DNA from: Pleurodeles waltl
Taxonomy: Eukaryota; Chordata; Amphibia; Caudata; Salamandridae
Length of the DNA: 64,000 nucleotides
Direction: 5' to 3'
NCBI RefSeq assembly: GCF_031143425.1
Contig: NC_090448.1
Location: forward strand, 334,130,177-334,194,176
The position numbers were made by a program, and so were the translations under genes. Numbering within the stretch: position 1 is the stretch's first letter; each line of letters begins with the position of its first letter. Under the pieces are notes generated by a model. It searched no databases. It was not told the origin of the DNA and saw only the letters and a list, made by a program, of their open reading frames with translations. Shown piece after piece: positions 35,901 through 46,989 of this stretch.

Positions 35901-36385
35901 AGATCAACTCAGATGAAGATGCCTAGCGGATGACGAATGGAGGTGGTGCAAGGTCTCCTTCAGCAGCGGGGAGAGCCTAGGTTTGATCTGTTCACCACCG
36001 ACAAGAACGCGCAACGTCAGCAGTTTTGCGCACTGGAGTTTTCAAGGCAGCTCTTGCTTGGAAATACTTTTTATCTCGACTGGACATCAGGCCTCTTGTA
36101 TGCCTTTCTGACTATACCACTTCTGCCTAGAGTTTTCAAAAATCAAGGACGATCAGGCCCAAGTTATTCTTGTGGCTCCGGACTGGGCATGGAGAGTCAG
36201 GTATCCTGAATTGCTGAAAATGGCCACTGGTCCTCTGATCAGGCTGTCCTTTCGGGAGGATCTTCTGTCGCAGGAGAAGGGAGTGTTCTCTACCCAAACC
36301 TGTCCAGTCTCCTCCTCCTTTCGTGGAGATTGAGCTCCCTCCCGAAGTCTGTGATGTTATCTTGGCAGCTAGGCGTTCAGGGCAC

Positions 36386-37395
36386 AAGTCCTAAAAAAAG
36401 AAGTGAGCCGAGTTAGGCAGTATGCAGATTGCCTCAAGGTGTGTGATATCACTGCATGACATCACAGTGCGTGATATCACACGTGCTATCACAGTATGTG
36501 GCATCACAACACATTACCTCACAGAAACCTGCATCAGAAGAAGTGACATCAGATCTTAAAACCTCACACATGTTTAGCAGGTTTATCATGAGTACACATG
36601 AGCACTTTTCAATATTTAAATAATGAGATGTTGTCTGGGATTGTGCCAAAAAGGTGACCAAGCCCTGATGCAAAATGTGGGCCTCAACTGTTATATTTAT
36701 TTTTTTAAACTCTTCCACAAAGAAATTGGTAACAAGGGGAAACGTAGCATTTTAAAATACCTTATGGGTTTAAGGTACCTGCTGCATAAATCTTTGTGTG
36801 CCAACTGTATCTCAGGGAATAATAATGGTAAGATATATCTGGAGATTAATATGCTTGCTGCAGAGATAATCGTTTGTTCTAGTCAGTTGTGAATCAAAGT
36901 AGCAAATAGGGTTATTTTGTCTTCTGCAAAGCAATTCATGTAACTTACACATAACAGATTTTTATTTTATGTGACTGGGAAAGTGGGTTACTGCTTTTAA
37001 CAGAGTCCTTTTTGTAGCTTGCAGTTTATAAATTGTAATGCTTCTAATATAGCACAGTGAGCTTTGATGTACATGTGACTCCTACAGCTTGTAACTCCCA
37101 CTGTCTTATGTATCACATCCTGTACATTTATTTTCACACATATAATTTATTGTCAATGTATAATACGTATGTGTGATATAGAGTACCCTGACACTCTGTA
37201 TTGGGATGAGTAGCGCTATAAAGAAAATAAACAAATTAGTGGTATTTAAGTTATTCGTATAAGTACTGGTACAGACCAACACATTTAACATTCTTACAGT
37301 GCATGTATATCTCTTATATACAGAGACTGAACAGTCAAAAGCATGCCTTTCTTAAGTGCCTGTGAAGTAATAAGGTGTGTGCCTTTGTTTTCCCT
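36386..37395. other. Low-information stretch with short repeats and a possible retroelement tail
   Basis: 36440-36530 repeats words like GTGATATCAC and GACATCACAG in direct and inverted form. Near 37208 the sequence GAGTAGCGCTATAAAG followed by AAATAAACAAA resembles the 3' tail of the LINE ending at 51767 (GAGTAGCGCGCTCTATA), so a short LINE- or SINE-derived tail may be present. No gene was recognised. Confidence 0.4.
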
Positions 37396-39465
37396 CGTAG
37401 GAAGCTGGCTCTTTATATGGTGCACTAAGAGAAAGTACACTATACAGAGAGTCTAGGGGATCACTAATTGGTTTGCAGAGGCAAAAGTAGATAGGACAAA
37501 TGCTCTGTTTTGTGGTAGTGTGAGCGAGCAGTTAGGCTTATCAGAGGGAAGTGTTAAGCATTTGTTATACTCACACAGACAGTATATGAAACACACACTC
37601 AAAGAATGATTCCGAGACCAATTTAGAAAAATAACACTTCTTTTTATATATGTTTCAAACCCCAAAACTTTGTTTTTAGGTAAGTATGTTTTCAAGCATA
37701 AATACTTTTTTAGTTTAAAAAATCGACACTTTCAGATTTCTTCAGTGTTAACCTATGTTGGAAAACAAACCTCAGCAAACACATAGTTAACCACTTACGA
37801 GGCCAATCTCAGAGAGTTAAGGTAATTACTGAGCACTGATCAGAACCACACCAGCAGGTCACTTCAGGTGGCAGTGGGGCAGCCGGCTGCAGGGGTGCAG
37901 TAAGGCGTCGGGTGCTCAGTGGTTTTCAATGGGAGTTGGTCCTCGTTGATGGGGAGCCAGTTGGGTACAACAAGCCAGTAGGTTGCAAATGTGGGGTGCT
38001 CAGAGACGTAGGTGCACCTTTGGTCCTTGCCCCCAAGGGTGACTGATGCAGGGATGTCTGTAGGTGTGGGTTTCTTTGTCTGGGAACACTTGCGGTCAGG
38101 GGGTCTTCGGTGCGGAGGCTGCAGGCTTCAGCAGGGGTGAACCCAAGGTAGAGGCAAGCTCAGGGAAGTTGGGGAACGTCATTGGCACCAATGACTCACC
38201 TCAGATCAGGGAGTGGGCGATGGGTGCAGAGGTTGCTGGAGGTGTCAGGTTTTCTCTCACTACAAGGCTGCTGGAGAGGGGGCCTGCATGCAGAGGCTGC
38301 AGGTGACTTGGGTGAGTCTGAGATGGGTGAGGCCATGATGGGCTCAGACTCTGGACAGTTGAGGAACCTTGCTGGCACCGTTTTGCTTCACCCTGGGTCG
38401 TGGACGTCCAGTGCAGTTGTCGCTTCGGGTGTCGGGCCTCCTGGAGACTGCAGAGTTCTTTCTTCAGGCGTTGTTGTAGAGCAGGTCCACTGCTTAGGCG
38501 AGACAGATAGTCTTCCTGGGTTTCTGGTGGCTCAGCTGCAGGATGAGTTGTCTTTTTGGGCAGAGGCTGTCATGGTAAGTAGGCAGGCCTGTGGGGTTTG
38601 TACCAAGTCAGCTGCTTCTTCTTTTCCTCTTCTGCAGGTGGGACTTTTCTGTGTCCTTTGCTTCATAGGTCGTCAGGATCTGAGTTCTAGGGTTCAAGGG
38701 TGCCACCTAAATACTCAATTTAGGGGCGTTACAGGGAGTGCCAGGTGGTAGTCAATGAGCTGTTCACCTCCAGGGTGACTACACCCTTTCTACAACCACT
38801 TACGCTGGGAAGTGGGCATAACCATAAAGCTAGTGGCCTAATTACTTCCAAACAAGATGGAGGGATTTAAAAAGTGGTGTCCACTTCAGGTTGTCCACCT
38901 TAGGGTTGGGACTGGCATGAACATGGCGGACCTCCTAATCCGTCTAATTTTCCTGCCTCTTCTGCACCAAACGTGGGGTCAGGACAGGGGAATTGGTCAT
39001 CTTCACCATCTGGAGAGACATGGGTCGCATTACACAGGCGGCTAGGCCTTTGAAGCTTCCTGCCTTGGAAGGTCCATCCTGCATGGGTAAAGTGTTAACA
39101 CCCCCGCCCAGTTCAGCCTTTTGTTTCTGTCCCTCGAGAGCGCTGGCTTGCACCTTGGGGGCCAGAAACATGTCTAAGGTGTCTATACAGGTCAGGACTG
39201 GTTTCTCAACACACTAGAGCTGGTAGGTGTTCAGGGGACACCTCTAAGGTGTTCTCTGGGTACATTTATTAATGGAATCAGTGATTGGTTGTAATCTGAG
39301 ATTTTTGATACCAAACATCCCTGGGTTCAGAGAAGCCATCATGTAGCTGGGAAACTTGTAGTGGCCAGTGTCCAGCACATGTATTTAAAATGGCTTCCGT
39401 GTTCACTTACTCTGCCTAAGAATTGACAGAGACATAGCAGGGGCATATCTGCTTGTGCATGGCCG
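37396..39465 (-). repeat. Gypsy-type long LTR, minus orientation, truncated
   Basis: Starts CGTAGGAAGCTGGCTC, the family terminus TGTAGGAAGCTGG with one change, and runs through the shared blocks to about 39465, where it joins DIRS fragment 5. About the last 400 bases of the LTR are missing. Confidence 0.8.
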
Positions 39466-40690
39466 GAGTTCTGAACATACGTGCGGACAATCTCAGCTGG
39501 CATTTTTCGTCGATCACGAGTGACGTCTCAATCCGGAGGTGATGCTACATGGGGGACCCCTCAGATAGACCTGTTTGCCACTCTTGAGAACGCCCACTGC
39601 CCGTCATTCTAAAGCCTCCAGTATCTGATGGAGGGAGCATTTGAGGCTGTGTTTCAGTTGGACTGGGGCTCCCCGCTGCTTTACGCATTTCTCCTCATAC
39701 CCTTGACTCCTCGGGTTCTGAGGAAGATTCGCCAAGATCAGGCCCAAGTCATATTAATAGCCTAAGATTGTCCAAGAAGGGTGTGGTACACAGACAAACT
39801 CTCACTCACTGTGCCCTCTGCTCAGTCTCCTTCACAAGGAGGACCTCCTCTTGCAGTCTCACTGGCATGTTCTACACCCCCACCTCCAGAGCCTGCATCT
39901 ACATACTTGGAGATTGAATGGGGCAACCCAAGTTCTTTTTCCCTCCCCCTGATGTGATGGATGTTATGTTATTGGCCACGTGACACTCCATGAAGTCATT
40001 GTACACTGTCAGATGGGTAAATTAGTGAAGTGGTGCAATAAAAATTCTATTGACCCCTTAAAAGCCCTTTTGTTGGACATTTTACGGTTTGCACTTTCCC
40101 TGGCGCAGCAAGGTTGTGGAGTTGCAACATTTCAGGGTTATTCGTCTGCCCTATTGGCTTTCCTCTGTTTATCAGACCAACCTTCCCTTTTTAAGTCCCT
40201 AATAGTGATTAGGTTTATTAAGAGGATTACTAATAGGTACCCTCCCACTCCATTTGGCATGCCTCAGTTAAGTGTGAAACCACCCTTCACAACTTTCTAT
40301 GCAGATAAGTTGGTAATGAGAACCAGGGCCGCTTTCCTGCCAAAAGTGGTCACTCTGTTCCACTTGGGCCAGTCTGTCACCCTTTTAGCTTTCTATCCTC
40401 CTCCTCCTCATCCTCCTAAAGAGGAGGAAAGGTATCATCGCTTGGACCCTAAAAAGGCTCTGAGCTTCTATAATGACAGAACACTTGATCTCCGGCTGGA
40501 CGATCAGCTGTTTGTTGGCTACATTGGCAAGATGAAAGGCAAGTTTGTGCATAAGAGGACATTCTCCAGGTGGATCATCCTCTGCATAAAGATCTGCTGC
40601 ACCATAGCGAATAAAGAGCCTCCTGAAGGTATTACAGCTCACTCCACTAAGCTAAGTCTTATACTTCCGCTTTAGCTAGAGGTGTGACAG
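39466..40690 (+). mobile_element. DIRS-like fragment 5 (end of RNase H region and recombinase)
   Basis: Contains the region after RNase H (AFLLIPLTPRVLRKIRQDQAQ near 39690-39745) and much of the recombinase. It is diverged from the other copies and probably a separate subfamily. Left and right edges abut LTRs. Confidence 0.75.
39980..40675 (+). pseudogene. DIRS tyrosine recombinase with internal deletion
   Basis: 231 codons are open. The N-terminal DNA-binding part is present (LVKWCNKNSIDPLKA, ALLAFLCLSDQPSLFKS), ending at FGMPQLSVKPPF. The next block of relatives, which carries the first catalytic Arg (TSxRVSEL in the copy at 52669), is missing: the sequence jumps to YADKLVMRTRAAFLPKV. DDQLFVGYIGKMKG and FSRWIILCIKICC follow. 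The HxxR box reads AHSTKLS with Arg changed to Lys, and the frame ends before the Tyr region. The long open frame is therefore a decayed, non-catalytic remnant. Confidence 0.75.
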
Positions 40691-40697
40691 TAGTTGA

Positions 40698-43600
40698 TGT
40701 AGGAAAGTAGGGGCCAGATGTAGCTAGGCTTTTACGCCTCGCAAACAGCGAAAATCGCTGTTTGCGAGGTGCAAAACCCACATCGTGATGCCCATTCCCA
40801 TTTTGCGAGTCGGTAACCTGGTTACCGACTTGCAAAATGGGACTGCGAGTTGCAAATAGGAAGGGGTGTTCCCCTTCCTATTTGCGAGTCGCAGCGCGAT
40901 GTTCGATTGCTTCGTGACTGCGAACGTGGTCACAAAGCAATCGCAGTTACCACCATTGTCACACTGGTGGTAACCCATTTGCAAAAGGGAAGGGGTCCCC
41001 ATGGGACCCCTTCCCCTTTGTGAATGGCCTTAAAAACATTTTCTCAGAGCAGGCAGTGGTCGTCTGCTCTGAAAAAATTAAACTGACACGTTTCATTTTC
41101 TGCATCTCGTTTTCCTTTAAGGAAAACGAGCTGCATTACCATTAAAAAAAAAACTGCTTTATTTAAAAGCAGTCACAGACATGGTGGTCTGCTGTCTCCA
41201 GCAGGCCACCATCCCTGTGAGTGCTGCGACTCGCAAGGGGGTTGCAAATTGCGACCCACTTCATTAATATTAATGAGGTGGGCCTTTGCAACCCCCGTGC
41301 GACTCGCAGACGGTGTCAGGGACACCATCCTGCATCCGGCATTGCGACTCGCAAATTGCGAGTTGCTCAGTCTCACAATTTGCGAGTCGCAATGCCGGGG
41401 TGCCCTACTTCTGGCCCTTGGATCTTTCTGACATAGTTGCCCCCACTTCTTTGCCTGGTGTCAGTGTGTTCTGACTGTAATACACTAGGATCCTGCTAAC
41501 CAGGACCCCAGTGTCACCGTTCTCTCCCCTAATTTAAGTTAATAAGCAACTTTTATACCCCACAATTGGCATGCAGGTGTACCTCTGTAAGTCCCTAGCA
41601 GATGCTACTCGGGTACCCAGGGTATTGGTACTCCAAGGGTCCCCCATGGCCTGCAACATGTATTATGCAACTCATGGAAGCGCACGCAAACTGTCTCTAC
41701 AGGCATGCCATTGCAGCTTGTGTGAAGTGGTGCATACACCTTTCACCCTGGATATAAGATTTACATTGCATCCCATTCACTGCACTTTGACTCTGTCAAC
41801 CCTAATGTAGACCCTTTAGGCTAAGGGCAGGCTGCATTGTTGTAAGTGTGAGGGTACCCCTGCATGAGCAGAGGTACACCTACAAACACCAGACCCTATT
41901 TTATGGTCCTTGTGAGGGCGGGGAAGCCATTTTAAGGTATGTAGTGGACACTGGTCATCACGAGATGTCCAACTACATAATGGCTTCACCAAACCTAGTC
42001 ACATTTGGTATCAAACATGTTGGAATCATGCAACTACACCAATTCCAGTGTTAGTTGCATGATACCATGTACTGTGGAGGTTCCTTAGATTATGCCCCCG
42101 ATGTCTGCTTGTACAGCCTTGAAGGGTCTGTGTGCAAGTCAGTTATGCTGCCGACCCCAGACACTGTTCTGCCCTTCTGCTGCTGAACCTGAGCAGGGGG
42201 GAAGGAAAAACAGAGACATTTTTGTAGAAGAGTGATGTTACCATCTCTACTTTAGAAATAGGTGTCTCTGGGCTAGGGTGGGGGTGCTCCTGAGTGCCAC
42301 CAGACTGATTTGAAGGGCACATTTGGGGACCTCCTTACATAAACGGATTTACTCCAGTGGAGGAGCCTCTGGCTCCCACTCTGGTGCGAAACCACACAAA
42401 GGACAAGGGAGTCACCACCTCCCTGTCCAGCTCTTCCCCTGGGGAGGTGCCCAGTGCATTCTGGCTGGTGGCCACTTGATTCTGCCATCTTGGAAATAAG
42501 ATGAGCAGAGGCCCCTGGAAACATCTGACTGGCCAATCCCCCTCCCCCAAAAAAGAAAGTAGGTGGGTCACTGCAGAAGCTGTCCAGCCCCCTTCTGGGG
42601 TTACTTAAGAGCTTCTCGGAGGGTGGGACACCCCTGATTCATCTCCAAGATTAGCCTGCAAGAGTCTTATGAAAGACACTTCTGCAACCTGGACACTGGA
42701 ACCGCTGCAGAATTTCGCCGAAACCAAGGCAGTACTGCAACTAGAGGGGGGCTCCTAGTGCAACTTTGTCCCTGTGTATTTGCAAGGAATCTGCAACCCC
42801 TGTGCATCCTCCAGAGTCACAAGGACTCTGCCTGCCCTTAGGACAGGAAGAGGGAATCTCCTTTGGAGTGAAGAAGTCACTCCCCTGCATCCACAGGTAC
42901 CTCAACGTGGAACCTGCTGTTCCACGGACTCTTTAAGGTTCTACAACACAGGTGCTGGTTCTGTGGCTCTCCAGAGGTCTGACCTGTCTTCTTTGTATCT
43001 GAGAAGTCTGGGGTCCCTCGTTGGAGCTGCTTGGCTGGTACCCCTGTGCACCGTGTCTGTTTGTTGTTGCCAAGACTTGTTTGCTCTTCAGTCTGAAGGC
43101 TTCCTAGCGCCAAGAAGTCCAGCCTCCAGAATCACACAGCTCCAAGAACAACGTCCTCCCTGTATCCCCTGCAATGTGGGGATCCATCTTCATTGTGCTG
43201 CTGCGGCCCCTCTGCGACTCCCTGTGCCTGCTTCCAGAGGATCCTCTGGGGGTTCTCACTGATGCCTAACTGCTCTCCTGCTTGCTGAGGGCTGACCCTG
43301 ACTTACCTTCAAAAGTTGAGTCCCTTGGCCTTTGCTGGTCCCCAAATCCTGCAACACTTTGTGCAATGCTCTATTGCATTTGCCAAAACCTGTTAGTGGT
43401 CCTGCTGACCACTGATTTCCCCCATCAACCCCCCTTTGCAATTCAACAACAGGTGTGAGGACAGTTCATTGACGACTCCTGGGCGCCACAGATGCACATC
43501 CACAATAACCTTCCCTCAGGAAAGCATCTTCACGACGGCTGGACATTGCCCTCCTGCACCCCCTGGGCATCTGTAGGTGTTCTAGACTCTGTCCCCTCTT

Positions 43601-44410
43601 TACCTAGGCCCTCTTTTTCTTGAATCCATGCCTAGGTTCCACCGACCTGGTCCATGGGTCACAACAGCTGCTGGACAACAGAGGCCCCCATTGACTTCAA
43701 CGGGATGTTTCCATACAACTTCACCCCTAAGCACCTGGTCTCCCTGTTGTAGGTACTCCACTTCTCTGGGTATCCACGGGTGTGGGCACTCCTGAACCTT
43801 CCTTGTCCTAAAGGGTTTCCTCAGTGTCCTCTGGTAAGGGTCCTGGAACACAAAAACTCTTAACAATGACTTCCCGATAATATCCTATGGACACCTGACC
43901 TGGGGTGTCACCTCTGCACACAGGCATCTGGGGAATCCTAGCTACTTACCTCTGGTGTTTTAGTGCTTCCCCAGTCCTGAAGGTCCTTGTGTGGTAGTCT
44001 TGGTTGGTAGTGACTTTCACATCTCATTTTTTTAGTATATGGTTTGGTCTCCCCAGAGGGGCCCATGTGATTTTATGCCTTTACTTACCTGTTTCTAAGT
44101 ATATTTTTGTGTGTATATATCGCTGGTTATAAGATATACCAAAGTTAGTTTAGAGTCTGTGTTTTAATAAATAATACATTATTTTTTTAACACTGGTGTG
44201 GTTCTTTCCTGTGTGTAACTCGCTGGCTGTCGTATGTGGTATTTGCAATTGCTTTACTCCCTGCCTGATAAGCCTGAGCTGCTCTTCACAGTTACCCTTT
44301 GAGAGCTCTGGTTATCTGGAACCACTTATACTATCATTAAGGTTTGCCAAGACTCACTACAGGGTTCCTCACCTATAGGTGTACACCATATACTGAACCA
44401 GCCTCCTACA
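40698..44410 (+). repeat. 5' LTR of the Gypsy-type element
   Basis: Begins TGTAGGAAAG and ends CAGCCTCCTACA, with TG...CA termini. It carries AATAAA at 44167-44172 near its 3' side. The hairpin-chain element at 40711-41417 is inserted after about 13 bases; LTR sequence resumes at GATCTTTCTGACATAG. Net length is about 3.0 kb, long for an LTR but in line with the other copies. Confidence 0.8.
40711..41417. mobile_element. Hairpin-chain element (MITE-like) in the LTR start
   Basis: Ends are GGGCCAGATGTAG and the complement CTACTTCTGGCCC, matching the termini of the element at 28241-31218. Flanking triplets TAG and TTG differ by one base. The interior is a row of near-perfect hairpins, for example GCAAACAGCGA/TCGCTGTTTGC near 40742, TCGGTAACC/GGTTACCGA near 40809, GAAGGGGTCCCC/GGGGACCCCTTC-type near 40990, and a large terminal stem near 41335-41398 built from GCGACTCGCAAATTGCGAG. 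It is non-coding. Confidence 0.85.
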
Positions 44411-44432
44411 TTGGTGGTACATCGGTTGGGAT
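44411..44432 (+). promoter_or_regulatory. Primer-binding-site-like sequence
   Basis: TTGGTGGTACATCGGTTGGG directly follows the LTR terminus CTACA. A TGG start one base after the LTR is the expected position for tRNA primer pairing. The matching tRNA was not identified. This site fixes the orientation of the LTR family. Confidence 0.55.
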
Positions 44433-44526
44433 AAAGACTTGCATTGCTTTATCGCTTGGTCATAAGTGAGTTTCCATAAGAAACCCCTACTGGCTTAGGG
44501 TACATTCTATACTTTCTTGATAGTTG

Positions 44527-46796
44527 TGTAGGAGGCTGTCTGTCTGTAGTGTGCAAAGCTAGGCACACTGTAGAGGGAGGCAACCCCACGTTGTTTTACA
44601 GGGGTAAAAGCTAGACCACCTAATGCTCTAGTTTTTATAGTAGGTTGGTCGAGCAGTTAGGCCAATCCTGGGGAAGTGCAAAGCATTTGCAATACTCAAA
44701 GCATCATTCTTGCAATTCACACGCTTAAAGGAATAAATTGCTCGAGACCAATTAATAAAAATACTTCAGATTTTTATATACATTTTAAAACCAAGATCTT
44801 CAGAATTGGTTAAGTATTTTTCAAGGTATAAATTTTTATAAAAAAAAGTATTTCTGTGCCTAATTACACACCATAGGAATCAATGGAGGGAAACATTAAA
44901 AATACACAGAAAATCGCACAGGTGGTTTACCAAGTTCTTTTTTTCCAGGGTGGACAAGGTCGTTGATGGGCATGCTGTGCCAGCTAGAAAATTTCAGGCA
45001 GCTCCCGGTTCCGGCTGGATCAGTGGGAAAAGGTCTCTGGAGCTGGTGCAGGGCCACTGTCAGGGGCCACTTGGAAAAGCACTGCACAGGTAAGTTTAAA
45101 GGTGAATCCTGGGGGTCCCCTTGGAGTGTCGAGGTCGCAAGGGGTTGGGAGACCCTTAGGGCAAAGCAGGTTCTTCGGTGCAGGGCAGAGGACGGCCGGT
45201 TGGGCTGACCGCTACCATGGGTATTGACACAGTTTGGCCACTGGAGGTCACAATGCCACCAAACTTGACAGACATCCAGGGTTTGTACCTGCTGTCATTG
45301 TGGTTCGGTTTGGTCTAGCTGCGACATCTGGTTTGGGAGTTAGCAGATGGTCAGTGAAGTGACCCTCACTGGCTGGGTGGTTTCTTGTGGTTTTAGAGTA
45401 GTATGGGTTTTTTGTAGAGTGGTCCAGTCGCCCAGCAGCTCCTCAGCAGCGATCGTCGGGTCCTGGGTGCAGCAGGAAGGATTTGATGCCTTTTCTTTGT
45501 GCAGCAGGTCCACAGTTCTCGTGCCTTTGGATCTTTGTGTTGCTGGTCTTCTCTTGTCTGTCAAGTTTAGGGATTCCCACTAAATACTGTATTTAGTGGG
45601 CGGTCGAGGGGGAACCTGGTAGTGACTAATGGGTCATCTACCTTAGGGTGGCTACACCCACTAAGTGACCTCTTCCTGTGAGCAAAGGTCACTTCCCCAC
45701 ACCTGATTGGTTATTTTCCTTCCTTCCAAGATGGAGGAAAATGAAATAGTCCACCTTACATGCAATACATTAGGGGTTGTGCATGCTAGGCAGGGCCACT
45801 CCTCCTGTCCTAGGTTTTAATTTTCTTCCATTGCTCCTACCAAAAGTGGGGGTTTGCAACACAGCAGCTCTCTGCTGCTAGCAGCTGGCCTGGGGTCGTG
45901 TTTTAATGGCGATAAGCCTTTTGAAGCTCACTAACGGAGCAGTGCACATTCCTGAGGGAGAGGGTGTTAGTACCACCACCCAGGGAGGGCTTTGTCTTGT
46001 ATCTCTGAGACCTGATGCCCTCACCCCAGGGGTACAGACCTGTGTCTGGAAGTGGCAGGCTGGTTGTGACAAGTCAACAACTATGCCAAGGTAGTTAACT
46101 TTTTCAGGGGGCACCTCTAAGGGTACATTTTGTAATAATTCCAACACTGGTACCAGTTTGGATGTATCATTCTGAGTTGTTTGATACTAAACAACTCAGG
46201 GTTCAGAGTGGCCATAATGTAGCTGTGAAGCTCGTATCTACCAGTGTCCAACACATGTATTAAAATGGTTGCTCTGTTCACTCACAATCTCCCCGGTTTG
46301 GCAGTGACACAGTGGGAGCATATTGTTCATGCAGCTATGCCCTCATATACAGAATGGTGCACCCTGCCTTAGGGCCTGAATGCCTGCCAGAGGGGTGTCT
46401 TACCAATAGTGCATGCAGTGCATAGTGTACAGAGCACACAGGCCCTGTTGAGTTTGTGTTTTTGGTTTGCACTATAGCACTCAGCCTACAATGGTACGAC
46501 TGGGTGTATCTGGATGTCTGACCCTAGAGGTTTGCTCAATCAGTGCTACTGCCCTCAGGGGCCTACCTACCCCTTAGTACCTCATGCCCTGGGTACCTAT
46601 GTACCATTTACTAGGCGCTTATTTTGACAGCTAAAGGTATTGCCAATTGTGCCAATGCATCACAACAGTTTGGGGAAAGAGCTCTGGCCCAGGGAACCTG
46701 GTTAGAACGGACCCTGGGCACTACATCCTCTAGGCTATATCATACATGAGGCAAAAAGTGGGGGCTTACCATGTCAAAAAGAGCTCTCTCCTCACA
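44527..46796 (-). mobile_element. Inverted solo LTR in the Gypsy leader
   Basis: Starts TGTAGGAGGCTG and ends CTCTCCTCACA, the opposite orientation to the host element. It is flanked by AGTTG (44522-44526) and AATTG (46797-46801), a 5-bp duplication with one mismatch. Host leader sequence continues on both sides. At 2270 bp it is a solo LTR of the same superfamily inserted into an existing copy. Confidence 0.8.
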
Positions 46797-46989
46797 AATT
46801 GGTGTTTTTCTAAACAATGTTTGGACTGGGTTGTTAAGGGTCTAGCATAGCCCTATGCCCAAACTTTTTGAAATATTTAGAACACTAGGGTAGTTGTAGA
46901 TACACTTACACTACACTAGCACAATTTCTTCAGTTGATGGAGGTGATCAGACACAGGAGTCTAGGTACAGTGGCCTTAAATTCCCAGAA

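Larger units (their letters stand above)
32576..36385 (+). mobile_element. DIRS-like fragment 4 (5' terminus to start of recombinase)
   Basis: The most complete DIRS copy here. The 5' terminal segment (TATCTGATAAAGAC at 32577, TTCCTTACCTTAGAATT) is followed by ORF1, RT, RNase H and the first codons of the recombinase near 36340-36385, where homology stops. Many stops and frameshifts. Confidence 0.85.

Noticed and set aside
36440..36530. Short spaced repeats as a CRISPR-like array
   Set aside because: The GATATCAC words are irregular in spacing and partly inverted, and the context is a eukaryotic genome.
42774..43262. 162-codon open frame on the plus strand
   Set aside because: It sits inside the Gypsy 5' LTR and has no counterpart in sister LTRs.
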